In this document: in pieces, positions 15,827-24,402 of the stretch
Layout: every line of letters begins with the position of its first letter
How positions within the stretch are numbered: position 1 is the stretch's first letter
Assembly (NCBI GenBank): GCA_018644725.1
Contig: JABGPZ010000012.1
Location: 1 to 41,711, forward strand
Direction of reading: 5' to 3'
DNA length: 41,711 nucleotides
Source of the DNA: Phycisphaerales bacterium
GTDB taxonomy: Bacteria > Planctomycetota > Phycisphaerae > SM23-33
The notes under the pieces: generated by a model
What the model was told of the DNA's origin: nothing
Seen by the model: only the letters and a program-made list of their open reading frames with translations
The model's database searches: none
Translations under genes and position numbers: made by a program

Positions 15827-16588
15827 ATGGATTTTGGATTGCAAGGAACCGTTGTTTTGGTCACGGGCGCCGCGAGCGGTCTGGGTACGACGATTGCCGA
15901 ATTGTATGCCGCAGAAGGCGCGCGCGTGGGCGTGAATTATCGCACCAAGCCCGAGCAGGCAGCGGCGGTGGTTGAGGGGATTGTTGCCGCGGGCGGCGAG
16001 GCCTTTGCTGTGGCTGGCGATCTGACCCAAGATGAAGATGTCGTGGCGATGTATGATGCGATGGAAGCGCATTTTGGCGGGCCGGTGGAGGTGTTGGTGA
16101 ACAATGCTGCCTATTGTCCCACGGCCCCGACGGCCGAGCTGGAAAGCGATGTATACATGCACACGGTCAATGTGAATATGGGCGGAACGTTCCGCTGTTG
16201 CAAAGAGTTGATTCGCCGGCTGGACGCGGCGGGCAAGGCGGGGCGGATTGTGAACATTTCGTCCCAGGCCGCCTTCCGCGGAAGCCGTAGCGGCAAGAGC
16301 GCGTACGATTCGAGCAAGATGGGAATCGTGGGCCTGACGATTTCGCTCGCACGCGAGCTTTCGGCCAAGGGCTACAACGTCAATTGCGTTTTGCCGGGTC
16401 TGATGTACACCGAAATGATCGCCGACGCGGTCGCCAAGGACCCCGAATCGTTCAACAGCCGCGTGCCGCTGAACCGTCTCGGTCAGACCAAGGAAATCGC
16501 CGACGTGGCAGTTTTCCTCGGATCAAAATGTGCAAGTTATATGACAGGATCGACAGTTGCGGTTGACGGCGGCTTGTCAATGCATTAA
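15827..16588 (+). CDS. Short-chain dehydrogenase/reductase 1 of the catabolic operon
   Basis: A classical SDR of 253 aa. The nucleotide-binding motif TGAASGLG is at 13-20, NNAA at 92-95, catalytic Ser in NISS (145/146) and the Tyr-x-x-x-Lys pair as YDSSK (Tyr160, Lys164). An Arg at position 39 after the second strand hints at NADP preference. AAGGAG precedes the ATG. It is the first gene of the plus-strand operon, divergent from the XylR-like regulator, so its substrate is probably the inducing sugar or polyol, or a keto intermediate. Its C-terminal motif (GGLSMH) matches that of the second SDR of the operon (GGREMH). Confidence 0.88.
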   Translation: MDFGLQGTVVLVTGAASGLGTTIAELYAAEGARVGVNYRTKPEQAAAVVEGIVAAGGEAFAVAGDLTQDEDVVAMYDAMEAHFGGPVEVLVNNAAYCPTAPTAELESDVYMHTVNVNMGGTFRCCKELIRRLDAAGKAGRIVNISSQAAFRGSRSGKSAYDSSKMGIVGLTISLARELSAKGYNVNCVLPGLMYTEMIADAVAKDPESFNSRVPLNRLGQTKEIADVAVFLGSKCASYMTGSTVAVDGGLSMH

Positions 16589-16596
16589 TCTATTCC

Positions 16597-16621
16597 TTAC
16601 TGCGTTTATCTGACGCAGTAA
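16597..16621 (+). other. Intercistronic hairpin between SDR and transporter genes
   Basis: TTACTGCG pairs with CGCAGTAA around a nine-base loop, nine nt after the SDR stop. There is no T run, so it is more likely an RNA-stability, processing or attenuating element, or an operator, than a terminator. Confidence 0.5.
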
Positions 16622-16669
16622 TGAAATGAAACAAATGCATTTTCCCTAATCCCGAAAGGATCGACAACG

Positions 16670-18595
16670 ATGACAGAAAAAAAAGCAGGAGTGAGCATGT
16701 GGGTGCGAATTTGCGCCGTGATGTTCCTACAATTCATGATGGTGGCGGCATGGTTCTTGCAGCTTGGCCCATACCTCAAAACCATTGGCGTCGAAAACGG
16801 CGACACGATGTTTGCATGGTTCATGAGTGTGATGGCATTGGGTTGCCTCGCTGGCCCGCTCATCGGGATGGTGGCTGACCGCTTCTTCGCGGCAGAACGT
16901 GTGCTGGCGACGTTGAATATTGCCGCTGCGGCATTGTTCATTGTCACGGCCATTGTCAGTGCGCCGTTGTCGAACAAGATGATTGATGAAGGTCTGGTGA
17001 TTAAGGAATCTTATAAGTCGACCCTGGAGGTTCCGCAAGACAAGAAAAAAGCGATCGAGGAAGCAACCAAGGGTGACTCGGTTACCGTCGCCAAAGCGGT
17101 TGTGGCTGAGGCGATCAATGCGGGGCAAGACGAAATTGCAACGGCTCTGAAGAATCGGGCGGAATATCCCGATGCGATCAAGGCCGCCCGTGAGGGACTG
17201 GACAGCTTGAGCAAGGCAGTTGATGCTGCTGAAAAAGCAGTTGCCGCCGCGCCCGAAGCCGTAAAGGGTGTTGCCGAAGCCGCGCTTGCAACAGCGAAAA
17301 AGACATTGAGCGACGCGAAGAAAGACATTCGTGACAAGCAGGATGCGTTGAAGGGGTACCCCGACACGCTGAAGATGTTGCAAGCAGATGTTCCCGCGCT
17401 GGAAAAAGCGGTTGCGGCTGCTACGGCTGACTCCGTCGTTCTCACCAAGGCCCTCTCGGCTACGGTCGTGCGGAACATTGATTCCGAAATCAAAACCATC
17501 ACCAAAACGATGGACGACGAAATTGACACCAAGACCAAGGCCATGCCTGACGCCTACTCCAAAGAAGAAGGCGCTGGATTTATCCAACAGAACCTGCCCA
17601 TGGTGGTGTTCATTCTGTTGCTGCTGCAAATGTGCTGCTACATGCCGACGTGGGGCCTGGCGACGGTTGTCGCGATGGGGCACCTCTCGAGCGAGCAGTT
17701 CGCCCGCGTGCGTATCTTCGGTTCGATTGGCTGGGTCGCTGCTGGCCTGGTCAGTGTGATCGCGATGAAGGGCTTTGGCGTAGAGGTCTTTGATGGTTCG
17801 GTTCTTCCGCTCTATGCGGCGGCAGGGGTCGGAATTCTCGGTGCGCTGATTGCGCTGACGATTCCCAAGACCGCACCTGCGGCCAAGGGTCAACCCATGT
17901 CGATCATCGATGCCTTGGGCCTGCGGACGCTGAGCATGTTCAAAGATTACAACTTCATGATCTTCATCGTGCTGTCGATTCTCGGCACGGTGGCGTTTGC
18001 AACGCACTTCAACTTCACGCAAGTGTTCCTTCAGGCCAAGGGCTTCAAGTACATCACCGTGACGCAGAACTGGGGCCAGGCCTTTGAAGTCGTCATCATG
18101 GGCGTTCTGCCGCTGATGCTGGCGTGGCTGGGCTTCCGCAAGGCGATGATTGTCGGCCTTGCCGTTCAGGCGCTGCGCTATGGCGCGTTCTATCTCGCTG
18201 CGGGTGAAGATGGTAGCCAGCTCGCGCTCTACGGCGGGATTATCGCCCACGGCATCATCTACTCGTTCATCTATGTCGGTGGCCAAATCTACATCGACAA
18301 GAAAGCCCCCGAAGCCATCCGCGGCCAGGCGCAAGGGTTCTACTTCCTCGCGACCTTCGGTATTGGGATGATTATCGGCAACTTCACAAACGCGTGGTTG
18401 ATGGACGTGTGCAAGGATGAAGCTGGCGTGATCCAATGGGCGCCGTTCTACAAGTACGTAGCAATCTACTCGGCCGCACTCGTGCCGGCGATGTGGTTGC
18501 TCTTCCGCGACAAGCTTAAAGGTGGCCAGCAAGAGACCATCGAAGAAAAAGAAGCCATCGTCGAAGAAGAACTTTCTGAACACCCCGTGGTCTGA
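16670..18595 (+). CDS. NupG-type nucleoside/sugar:H+ symporter (MFS) with a large periplasmic coiled-coil insertion
   Basis: An inner-membrane transporter, 641 aa against about 420 for NupG/XapB. The transmembrane body matches the nucleoside:H+ symporter branch of the MFS: TM1-TM3 at about 11-36, 47-66 and 79-100, TM4 from about 307, then RVRIFGSIGWVAAG and a hallmark YGGIIAHGIIYSFIYVGGQIYIDKKAP in the C-terminal half. Between TM3 and TM4 sits an extra segment of about 200 residues (100-306), rich in Ala, Lys, Glu, Asp and Val with heptad-like patterning, predicted to be an extracytoplasmic alpha-helical coiled coil. The tail is acidic. Its position in the catabolic operon makes it the substrate importer. 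The family assignment is solid; the substrate and the role of the insertion are not known. Confidence 0.88.
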   Translation: MTEKKAGVSMWVRICAVMFLQFMMVAAWFLQLGPYLKTIGVENGDTMFAWFMSVMALGCLAGPLIGMVADRFFAAERVLATLNIAAAALFIVTAIVSAPLSNKMIDEGLVIKESYKSTLEVPQDKKKAIEEATKGDSVTVAKAVVAEAINAGQDEIATALKNRAEYPDAIKAAREGLDSLSKAVDAAEKAVAAAPEAVKGVAEAALATAKKTLSDAKKDIRDKQDALKGYPDTLKMLQADVPALEKAVAAATADSVVLTKALSATVVRNIDSEIKTITKTMDDEIDTKTKAMPDAYSKEEGAGFIQQNLPMVVFILLLLQMCCYMPTWGLATVVAMGHLSSEQFARVRIFGSIGWVAAGLVSVIAMKGFGVEVFDGSVLPLYAAAGVGILGALIALTIPKTAPAAKGQPMSIIDALGLRTLSMFKDYNFMIFIVLSILGTVAFATHFNFTQVFLQAKGFKYITVTQNWGQAFEVVIMGVLPLMLAWLGFRKAMIVGLAVQALRYGAFYLAAGEDGSQLALYGGIIAHGIIYSFIYVGGQIYIDKKAPEAIRGQAQGFYFLATFGIGMIIGNFTNAWLMDVCKDEAGVIQWAPFYKYVAIYSAALVPAMWLLFRDKLKGGQQETIEEKEAIVEEELSEHPVV

Positions 18596-18627
18596 TCCAC
18601 GGAAGACAACTGAAAAGCAATGACGTG

Positions 18628-18663
18628 CCCGCCAGGCCCTCTTTATACAGGGGGTCTGGCGGG
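18628..18663 (+). other. Strong intergenic hairpin between transporter and kinase genes
   Basis: CCCGCCAG pairs with CTGGCGGG, with a further CCC/GGG extension inside, 32 nt after the transporter stop. It lacks a proper T run, so read-through into the kinase gene is expected; it may protect the upstream mRNA or give partial termination. Confidence 0.6.
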
Positions 18664-18709
18664 TTACTCTATTCTCTGATTCGACTCGTAGTGTGAACAT
18701 GGAGAACTC

Positions 18710-20218
18710 ATGACGGAATCCAACAAATACGTCCTCGGCCTCGATGCCGGGGGAACGAAAATCAAGGCCGGGATCTTTGATCTCACTGGCGAGATGATCG
18801 CCATTGCCCGCCGGGACAATCCCTGCACTACGCCCCAGGCGGGGTGGGTGGAAATTGATCCCGACGCGTTGTGGCAAGCCGCCGCTGAGTCGATCCGAGA
18901 AGCCATCGCCACCAGCGGAATCGACGCGAGCGTCATCGTGGGCGTTGCGCCGACCGGGTTTGGCAATGGCGTGTTCTGCGTCGATGCCGACTGCAATGCA
19001 ACGCGCCCGGCGATCAATTCTGGCGACGGCCGTGCGAAGGATATCTTCGCGCAGTGGAAAGAGGACGGGACCTATTCCAAGGCCCACCCCCACACGCTGC
19101 AAGCGGGATTCCCCGGACAGACCGCCGCGATCGTGCGTTGGATGGCCGACAATGAACCCGGCGCCCTCGACGCGACGCGCTGGCTGCTGTATTGCAAGGA
19201 TTTCCTCCGCATGAAACTCACCGGCGAAGCGATCACCGATACCACCGACGCGACGATTGCTGGGCTCGCGAGCCCGCAGACCAGCGACTGGTCCGACGAG
19301 GCTCTGGAGATTTACGGCCTGTCCTCGGTGCGCGACAAACTTCCGCCGATCCGTCAACCGATTGATGAAGCGGGCAAAGTGACTCCTGCCGCCGCCGACG
19401 AAACGGGCCTCGCGGTTGGTACGCCGGTCTTCGGTGGCCTGCTCGACGCCGACGCCTGCGCGGTTTCGGCCGGGTGCGTCGACGAATCGTCGGTCGTGCT
19501 CGTGGTGGGCAGCTGGGGCAACAACCAGTACATCACCCCCACGCCGCCGATCAGCGAAGACCTGTTCATCGTGGGCAACTATGCCATGGACGGGTTCTAC
19601 TACATTCTCGAAGGCAGCCCGACCTCGGCAAGCAATTTCGAATGGTTCGTGCGCGAATTCTTCGAGGCCGAAAAAGCCGCCGGCGAAAACCCCTACGCGC
19701 TGTGCGATGCCATGGTCGCGGACACGCCGGCCGAATCGGACGTGATGTTCCTGCCGTTCCTCTTTGGCTCGAACGCGTCGCTCAATGCGACGGGCACGTT
19801 CCTTAATCTTCGCGCGGGCGCGACCCGCGGGGCGATGGCGCGGGCGATTTTTGAAGGCGTGTGCTTCTCGCACTGCTGGCACATGGATCGCTTGCTGCAA
19901 TATCGCGACAAACCGGCTTCGCTTCGCCTCACGGGCGGCGCGGCCAACTCGGCCGTCTGGTCGCAGATGTTCTCGGACTTTTTCGGCCTGCCGTTGTCGA
20001 TTCCCGGCGGCGGCGAGCTGGGCTGCTTGGGCGCTTCGATTTGCGCAGCCGTGGGCGCGGGCGAGTTCGACTCGATCCCCGCCGCGTGCGACGCGATGGC
20101 CAAGCCCGGAAAAACCTACGAACCGGACATGGCGCGCCACGCGCTGTATCAGGCAAAATACCAACGCTACCTCAAGGTCCTCTCCGCGATGGAAGGCCCC
20201 TGGGACGAGCTGAAATAG
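18710..20218 (+). CDS. FGGY-family carbohydrate kinase
   Basis: A cytoplasmic ATP-dependent sugar kinase of 502 aa, a typical family length. The first ATPase motif is LGLDAGGTKIKAGIFD (8-23). PTGFGNGVFCVD and the conserved NSGDGRA segment follow. The C-terminal domain carries FEGVCFSHCWHMDRL and LTGGAANSAVWSQMFSDFFGLPL, the FGGY adenosine-binding region. Similarity is greatest to L-xylulose/erythritol-type kinases (LyxK, EryA) by eye, but FGGY members act on many ketoses and polyols. GGAGAACTC precedes ATG at 18710. In this operon it should phosphorylate the ketose or polyol before cleavage by the DeoC-family aldolase. Confidence 0.9.
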   Translation: MTESNKYVLGLDAGGTKIKAGIFDLTGEMIAIARRDNPCTTPQAGWVEIDPDALWQAAAESIREAIATSGIDASVIVGVAPTGFGNGVFCVDADCNATRPAINSGDGRAKDIFAQWKEDGTYSKAHPHTLQAGFPGQTAAIVRWMADNEPGALDATRWLLYCKDFLRMKLTGEAITDTTDATIAGLASPQTSDWSDEALEIYGLSSVRDKLPPIRQPIDEAGKVTPAAADETGLAVGTPVFGGLLDADACAVSAGCVDESSVVLVVGSWGNNQYITPTPPISEDLFIVGNYAMDGFYYILEGSPTSASNFEWFVREFFEAEKAAGENPYALCDAMVADTPAESDVMFLPFLFGSNASLNATGTFLNLRAGATRGAMARAIFEGVCFSHCWHMDRLLQYRDKPASLRLTGGAANSAVWSQMFSDFFGLPLSIPGGGELGCLGASICAAVGAGEFDSIPAACDAMAKPGKTYEPDMARHALYQAKYQRYLKVLSAMEGPWDELK

Positions 20219-20279
20219 AAATTCGGCGGCGAAGGTGCCGCCACACTCTAACCTGCAACACACTTGCAAGGAGAATCCC

Positions 20280-21059
20280 GTGAAACCGCAATTTGAGAAC
20301 AAGGTCGCCCTCGTGACCGGTGCTACTGGCACGATTGGCAAAGGCATCGCTCAGCGCGTCATCGAAGAAGGCGGCAAAGTGATGGTCACCGACCTTGACC
20401 CCGCAACCGTAGAAGCGCTCGTCGCTGAATTGGGCGACAAGGCCGTCGGCCTCGCCGCAGACTGCACCAATCCCGCAGCCGTGACGGCCGTCGTCGACAA
20501 GGCCATCGAAGCCTATGGAAAAATTGACTCGCTGTTCACCGTTGCTGGCGTGACCGGCAAGGGCGCACCCATCGAAGAGATCGAACCCGAGAACTGGGAC
20601 TTCATCTTCGCGGTCAATTGCAAGGGGACCTACCTGTTCATCAAAGACGTCGTGCCGCACATGAAGGCCGCCGGCGGGGGTAGCATTGTGAACTTCTCGA
20701 GCAAGTCCGGCAAAACTGGCTCGGCCCAGATGACGGCATACTCGGCCGCCAAGGGCGCGATCATGTCGCTGACCCAGGGCTTGGCGTTTGAGCTGGCGAA
20801 GGTTCCCGTCCGCGTGAACTGCGTCTGCCCCGGCATCGTCGAAGCAACCGGCGTGTGGAACCATGTCTCCAAGGCCTACACCGAAACGATGGACATGCCG
20901 ATGGAAGATATTGTCAAGGCGTTCACCGCCAAGGTGCCCCTCGGGCGTCTGGCCTACATCGAAGACGTTGTCAACGTCAGCTGCTTCCTCGCGTCCGACC
21001 AGGCCGCGTACATGACCGGCCAGTCGATCAATATCTCCGGCGGCCGCGAAATGCACTAA
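20280..21059 (+). CDS. Short-chain dehydrogenase/reductase 2 of the catabolic operon
   Basis: A 259-aa classical SDR translated from GTG at 20280, chosen because AAGGAG (20268-20273) stands seven bases upstream; an in-frame ATG at 20235 has no ribosome binding site and lies among leader residues without family similarity. Motifs: TGATGTIG (13-20), an Asp after the second beta strand (TDLD, pointing to NAD), TVAG (87-90) replacing the usual NNAG, Ser140/141 in NFSS and YSAAK (Tyr154, Lys158). The C-terminus ends GGREMH. It sits between the FGGY kinase and the aldolase. A sugar alcohol or aldose oxidation step is likely; the exact substrate is unknown. Confidence 0.88.
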   Translation: MKPQFENKVALVTGATGTIGKGIAQRVIEEGGKVMVTDLDPATVEALVAELGDKAVGLAADCTNPAAVTAVVDKAIEAYGKIDSLFTVAGVTGKGAPIEEIEPENWDFIFAVNCKGTYLFIKDVVPHMKAAGGGSIVNFSSKSGKTGSAQMTAYSAAKGAIMSLTQGLAFELAKVPVRVNCVCPGIVEATGVWNHVSKAYTETMDMPMEDIVKAFTAKVPLGRLAYIEDVVNVSCFLASDQAAYMTGQSINISGGREMH

Positions 21060-21190
21060 TCGGCTTGTGCCGACCGATTGCGAAATGCAATCACCAACAT
21101 CAACAAATCAAATACGATCACGGTGCGACTCCCAGCCTTGCTGCGGGGTCGTTGCGTGTCTCTATCACACCGAATTGAAAGGATCCTTCC

Positions 21191-21880
21191 ATGACCCAAT
21201 GGACCCGTGAAGCCGTAGCCAAGACCATCGACCACGCCGCACTGAAGACCGAAATGGTCGACGCGGACATCATCGAACAGTGCGAGCTCGGCGCGAAATA
21301 CAACGTCGCGAGCGTGTGCGTTCGTCCCACCGACGTCGCCACCGCCGCCAAGGCCCTCGAAGGTTCGAGTGTCCCGGTTTCGGCCGTCGTCGGTTTCCCC
21401 CATGGCCACCACTACCCCGAAGTCAAGGCCCTCGAAGCCAAGATGTGCATCGATGATGGCGCGGTCGAACTCGACATGGTCATGAACGTCGGCAAATTCC
21501 TCACCGGCGACTACGCCCTTGTCCAGCGCGACATCGAAGGAGTCGTCGCCGAAGCGCACCCGCGTGGCGCGAAGGTCAAGGTCATTCTCGAAACATGCTA
21601 CCTCACCCCCGAGCAAATCGTCAAGGCGTGCGAAATCTCGCGTGACGCAGGCGCGGACTGGGTCAAGACCTCGACCGGCTTCGGTAGCGGTCCGGCGACC
21701 CCCGAAGCGATCGACGTGATGATGAAGACCGTCGGCGACGTCATGGGCGTGAAGGCCTCGGGCGGCGTGCGCGACTACGAAACCGCAGTCGGCTACCTCG
21801 ACCAGGGCTGCAACCGTCTCGGCGCGGCCGGCGGTACCGCTTCCATTTGCGAAAATGCTCCCTGCGAAGGTGGCTACTAA
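21191..21880 (+). CDS. deoC: DeoC-family (deoxyribose-phosphate aldolase-like) class I aldolase
   Basis: A 229-aa cytoplasmic Schiff-base aldolase; deoxyribose-5-phosphate is split to glyceraldehyde-3-phosphate and acetaldehyde in the canonical reaction. The catalytic residues of E. coli DERA are found in place: Lys159 in WVKTSTGF (Schiff base), Lys188 in VKASGGVR (proton relay) and Asp95 in ELDMVMN. Length and the (beta/alpha)8 strand order fit. GGATCC-type ribosome binding (AAAGGATCC) is upstream. The gene is among FGGY kinase, SDRs and ADH rather than nucleoside phosphorylases, so the physiological substrate may be another ketose- or deoxyketose-phosphate. The gene symbol reflects family, not proven substrate. 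Confidence 0.92.
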   Translation: MTQWTREAVAKTIDHAALKTEMVDADIIEQCELGAKYNVASVCVRPTDVATAAKALEGSSVPVSAVVGFPHGHHYPEVKALEAKMCIDDGAVELDMVMNVGKFLTGDYALVQRDIEGVVAEAHPRGAKVKVILETCYLTPEQIVKACEISRDAGADWVKTSTGFGSGPATPEAIDVMMKTVGDVMGVKASGGVRDYETAVGYLDQGCNRLGAAGGTASICENAPCEGGY

Positions 21881-21913
21881 TCCGGAAACCCCGGGTGGAT
21901 AGTAAGGACTATT

Positions 21914-22966
21914 ATGACTGATACAATGAAAGCCGTGGTGTATCACGGCCCTGGCGATGTGCGCGTTCAGGACATGCCTGTCCCCACCTGCGAAGCGGGC
22001 GGGATCCTCGTACAGGTCGATGCCTGCGCCGTGTGCGGGTCGGACCTGAAGACCTATAAGGTTGGCAATCCGCGCATGCGGACCGAAACCGTCATGGGCC
22101 ACGAGCTCTCCGGCATCATTCGGAAAATTTCTCCCGAAGCCGACGCGAGCGACCTGGCAGTGGGCGACCGGATCGTCATGGCGACCTCCGTCGCCTGCGG
22201 CGAGTGCCTCTACTGCAAGCGTGGCTGGCGCAACCTCTGCAAGGACATCAAGCCGATGGGGTTCTACTTCAACGGCGGGATGGCCGAGTGGTGCGCGATC
22301 CCTGCGCTGGCGGTTTCCGGCGGTCACGTCGTGAAAGTGCCCGAAGGACTCAAGCCGGAATACGCCGCGCTCGCCGAGCCGATCAGCTGTGCGGTGAACT
22401 CCGTCGAGCAGTGCAATATCGAAGAGGGCGACGTGGTGCTCGTGATGGGCGCGGGGCCGATGGGCCTGCTCAACGCAGCCGTCGCTCGCGCTGCGGGAGC
22501 GGGGAAAATCATTCTCTCCGAACCCAACCCCGAGCGCCTCGCCCAGGCTGCACCGTTTTGCGATATTCTCGTGAACCCGATGGAGCAGGACCTCCCGGCG
22601 ATCGTCGCCGCCGAAACGGCCGAAGGCCTCGGCGCAGATGTGGCCATCGTCGCCGCTCCCGCCGCCCAGCCCCAGGCTCAGGCGCTCGAACTCGTTCGCA
22701 AGCGCGGCACGGTCTGCCTGTTTGCTTCGCTGCCGGTCGGCAACGAAATGCTCACGATCAACTCCCGCACGCTTCACTATGGCGAGTTGCGCCTCGTGGG
22801 GACCAGCGATTCCACGGCGGACCATGTTCGCACGGGACTTCGCTATCTCCAGGAAGGCAGAATTGACGGCTCGAAAGTCGCCACGCACATCCTCGGCCTC
22901 GACGAGATCGAAAAAGCCTTCGAGCTGATGATCTCCGGCGAGAGCCTGCGCGTGGTCCTGAAATAA
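21914..22966 (+). CDS. Zinc-dependent medium-chain alcohol dehydrogenase (polyol/sorbitol dehydrogenase-like)
   Basis: A 350-aa NAD(P)-dependent MDR enzyme. Catalytic zinc ligands are Cys41 (AVCGSDLKTYK) and His63-Glu64 (GHELSG); the structural zinc loop has Cys95, Cys98, Cys101 and Cys109. The Rossmann motif VMGAGPMGLL and an acidic residue at the end of the following strand (LSEPN) are present. By pattern it resembles the threonine/sorbitol/tagatose dehydrogenase branch. It begins 33 nt after the aldolase stop and 29 nt before the next gene, so it belongs to the same operon. It probably oxidises a polyol or sugar secondary alcohol in the same pathway. Confidence 0.9.
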   Translation: MTDTMKAVVYHGPGDVRVQDMPVPTCEAGGILVQVDACAVCGSDLKTYKVGNPRMRTETVMGHELSGIIRKISPEADASDLAVGDRIVMATSVACGECLYCKRGWRNLCKDIKPMGFYFNGGMAEWCAIPALAVSGGHVVKVPEGLKPEYAALAEPISCAVNSVEQCNIEEGDVVLVMGAGPMGLLNAAVARAAGAGKIILSEPNPERLAQAAPFCDILVNPMEQDLPAIVAAETAEGLGADVAIVAAPAAQPQAQALELVRKRGTVCLFASLPVGNEMLTINSRTLHYGELRLVGTSDSTADHVRTGLRYLQEGRIDGSKVATHILGLDEIEKAFELMISGESLRVVLK

Positions 22967-22995
22967 TACAACCCCTGAACCCGAAGGAGACTCCG

Positions 22996-24225
22996 ATGAT
23001 GAAACGCATGATGACATTGATGTTGCTGACGACGCTGTTTGTGGCTGGCTGTGGTTGTGGCTGCGGCGGCAAGTGCGGCGACAAGGCGGGCAAGTGCTGC
23101 GGGAAAGACGGCACCTGCTGCAAGGTTAAAAAAACCGGCGGCTGCGGCGGCAAGTGTGGCTGCAAGGGCGGCGCCAAGGCACCTGCGACCATTGTCCTTC
23201 CGTCTGTTGCTGGCGAAGCGGTCTCGATCGTTCTGCCCAAGGGCATGGCCAATCCCGACGGCATGCTCAACACGCCGTGCGGCTGTGGAACCTTCCTCGT
23301 TGTCACCAACGTGTCCCATCCCGGTTGCAGCGTGTTGATGATGATCGACAAGGACAACAAGATCACCAAGGTCATTGACCTGCCCCTTCACCCCGAGACC
23401 AAGACGATGGTTGCTCTTGGTGTTGCGGTCGGCAGCGATGGCAATCTCTACATCGCCGACAACCAGGAATTCGCTGGCCATGGCAGTCACAAGGCGCGCC
23501 TGCTGCGCGTGGTGGTGAAGGACAAGAAGGCCGTCAAGGTCGAAACGGTTGTGACGGGTATGATCGCCGCCAACGCCGTGGTGGCCTACAAGGATCGCCT
23601 CTACATCACCGAGACGACGCTCAAGGCCGGCCAAGCCCCGCACCAATCGGGCGTGTACGGTTTTTCGATTTCCGAACTCCAGGGCGACACGCCCCTCGCG
23701 ATCAAACCCGACGGTACGGACTCGCACCTGATTGCCACGTTGACCACGACGGCTGACGACTGGTGTGCAGGCATCGGTGCCAATGGCCTCGCGATCACCC
23801 CCGGCGGCATGATGTACGTCAGCAACTTCGGCACGGCCGAGATCCTCGGCGGCCAACTCTGCTCCGAAGGCAAGCTCGACGCGCCCCTCAAGGTCGTCGC
23901 CAAGGGCACGGAAGAAAACGGCATGGGCTCGGTCGACGGCATGAAGTATATCGCCGACAAGGGCGTGCTGATCGTGGCCGACTTCCACCACAATGGCGTT
24001 TGCGCCATCAACCCCAAGACCGGCGAAGTCAAAACCCTCGTGAAGAATGCCAACTCCGACGGCTCGAAGGGCCAGATGGACAAACCCTCGGAAGTGTGCC
24101 TCCGCGGCAACACGCTGTACGTCTCGAACATCGACCTCGGTGCCGACGGAAACAACGCGACCGCGGAGGGCAAGTCTGCCCCCGACGGCGTGGACACTAT
24201 CGTCGCGATTCCGCTCAAATGGTAA
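22996..24225 (+). CDS. Lipoprotein with Cys-rich metallothionein-like linker and SMP-30/NHL-type beta-propeller
   Basis: A 409-aa protein. The signal peptide has a lipobox ending FVAGC (Cys19). Immediately after it comes a 40-residue Cys/Gly/Lys segment with ten further cysteines (21, 23, 27, 34, 35, 41, 42, 50, 54, 56) arranged as CxC, CC and CxxxC, i.e. metallothionein-like spacing. From about residue 65 the chain is a beta-propeller of the SMP-30/gluconolactonase/NHL kind with repeats such as GVAVGSDGNLYIADNQEF and GLAITPGGMMYVSNFG. A metal-dependent lactonase activity is possible: an extracellular sugar lactone would fit the dehydrogenase operon, but catalytic residues cannot be confirmed by eye. 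The gene is preceded by GAAGGAGAC and ended by a strong terminator. Confidence 0.85.
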   Translation: MMKRMMTLMLLTTLFVAGCGCGCGGKCGDKAGKCCGKDGTCCKVKKTGGCGGKCGCKGGAKAPATIVLPSVAGEAVSIVLPKGMANPDGMLNTPCGCGTFLVVTNVSHPGCSVLMMIDKDNKITKVIDLPLHPETKTMVALGVAVGSDGNLYIADNQEFAGHGSHKARLLRVVVKDKKAVKVETVVTGMIAANAVVAYKDRLYITETTLKAGQAPHQSGVYGFSISELQGDTPLAIKPDGTDSHLIATLTTTADDWCAGIGANGLAITPGGMMYVSNFGTAEILGGQLCSEGKLDAPLKVVAKGTEENGMGSVDGMKYIADKGVLIVADFHHNGVCAINPKTGEVKTLVKNANSDGSKGQMDKPSEVCLRGNTLYVSNIDLGADGNNATAEGKSAPDGVDTIVAIPLKW

Positions 24226-24250
24226 CGACATAAGATAGAGTGATTCATTG

Positions 24251-24281
24251 CCGGCGGCTCTTCGGAGTCGTCGGTTTTTTT
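24251..24281 (+). terminator. Rho-independent terminator of the catabolic operon
   Basis: A ten-pair stem CCGGCGGCTC/GAGTCGTCGG (with two G-T pairs) and a TTCG tetraloop is followed by seven T. It is 25 nt after the lipoprotein stop and is the first intrinsic terminator of good quality seen downstream of 15827. Confidence 0.9.
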
Positions 24282-24402
24282 GTGCCCCCTGTTGGCTACG
24301 GTGGTTCCGAGGTGAGATCGATGCCTACAATGGGACGAGTGTGGGTTGCTGTCGGAGTGGTTTGCACAGATGGAATCCATGTCCTTTTGAAAGGAAAGTC
24401 CG

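Noticed and set aside
18628-18663. The hairpin after the transporter gene as a true terminator
   Set aside because: No T run follows the stem, and the kinase gene downstream has no obvious promoter of its own.
16727-20347. A 1,206-codon open frame on the minus strand across the transporter and kinase genes
   Set aside because: It lies wholly antisense to two well-recognised genes, has no ribosome binding site or domain, and is explained by third-position GC bias.
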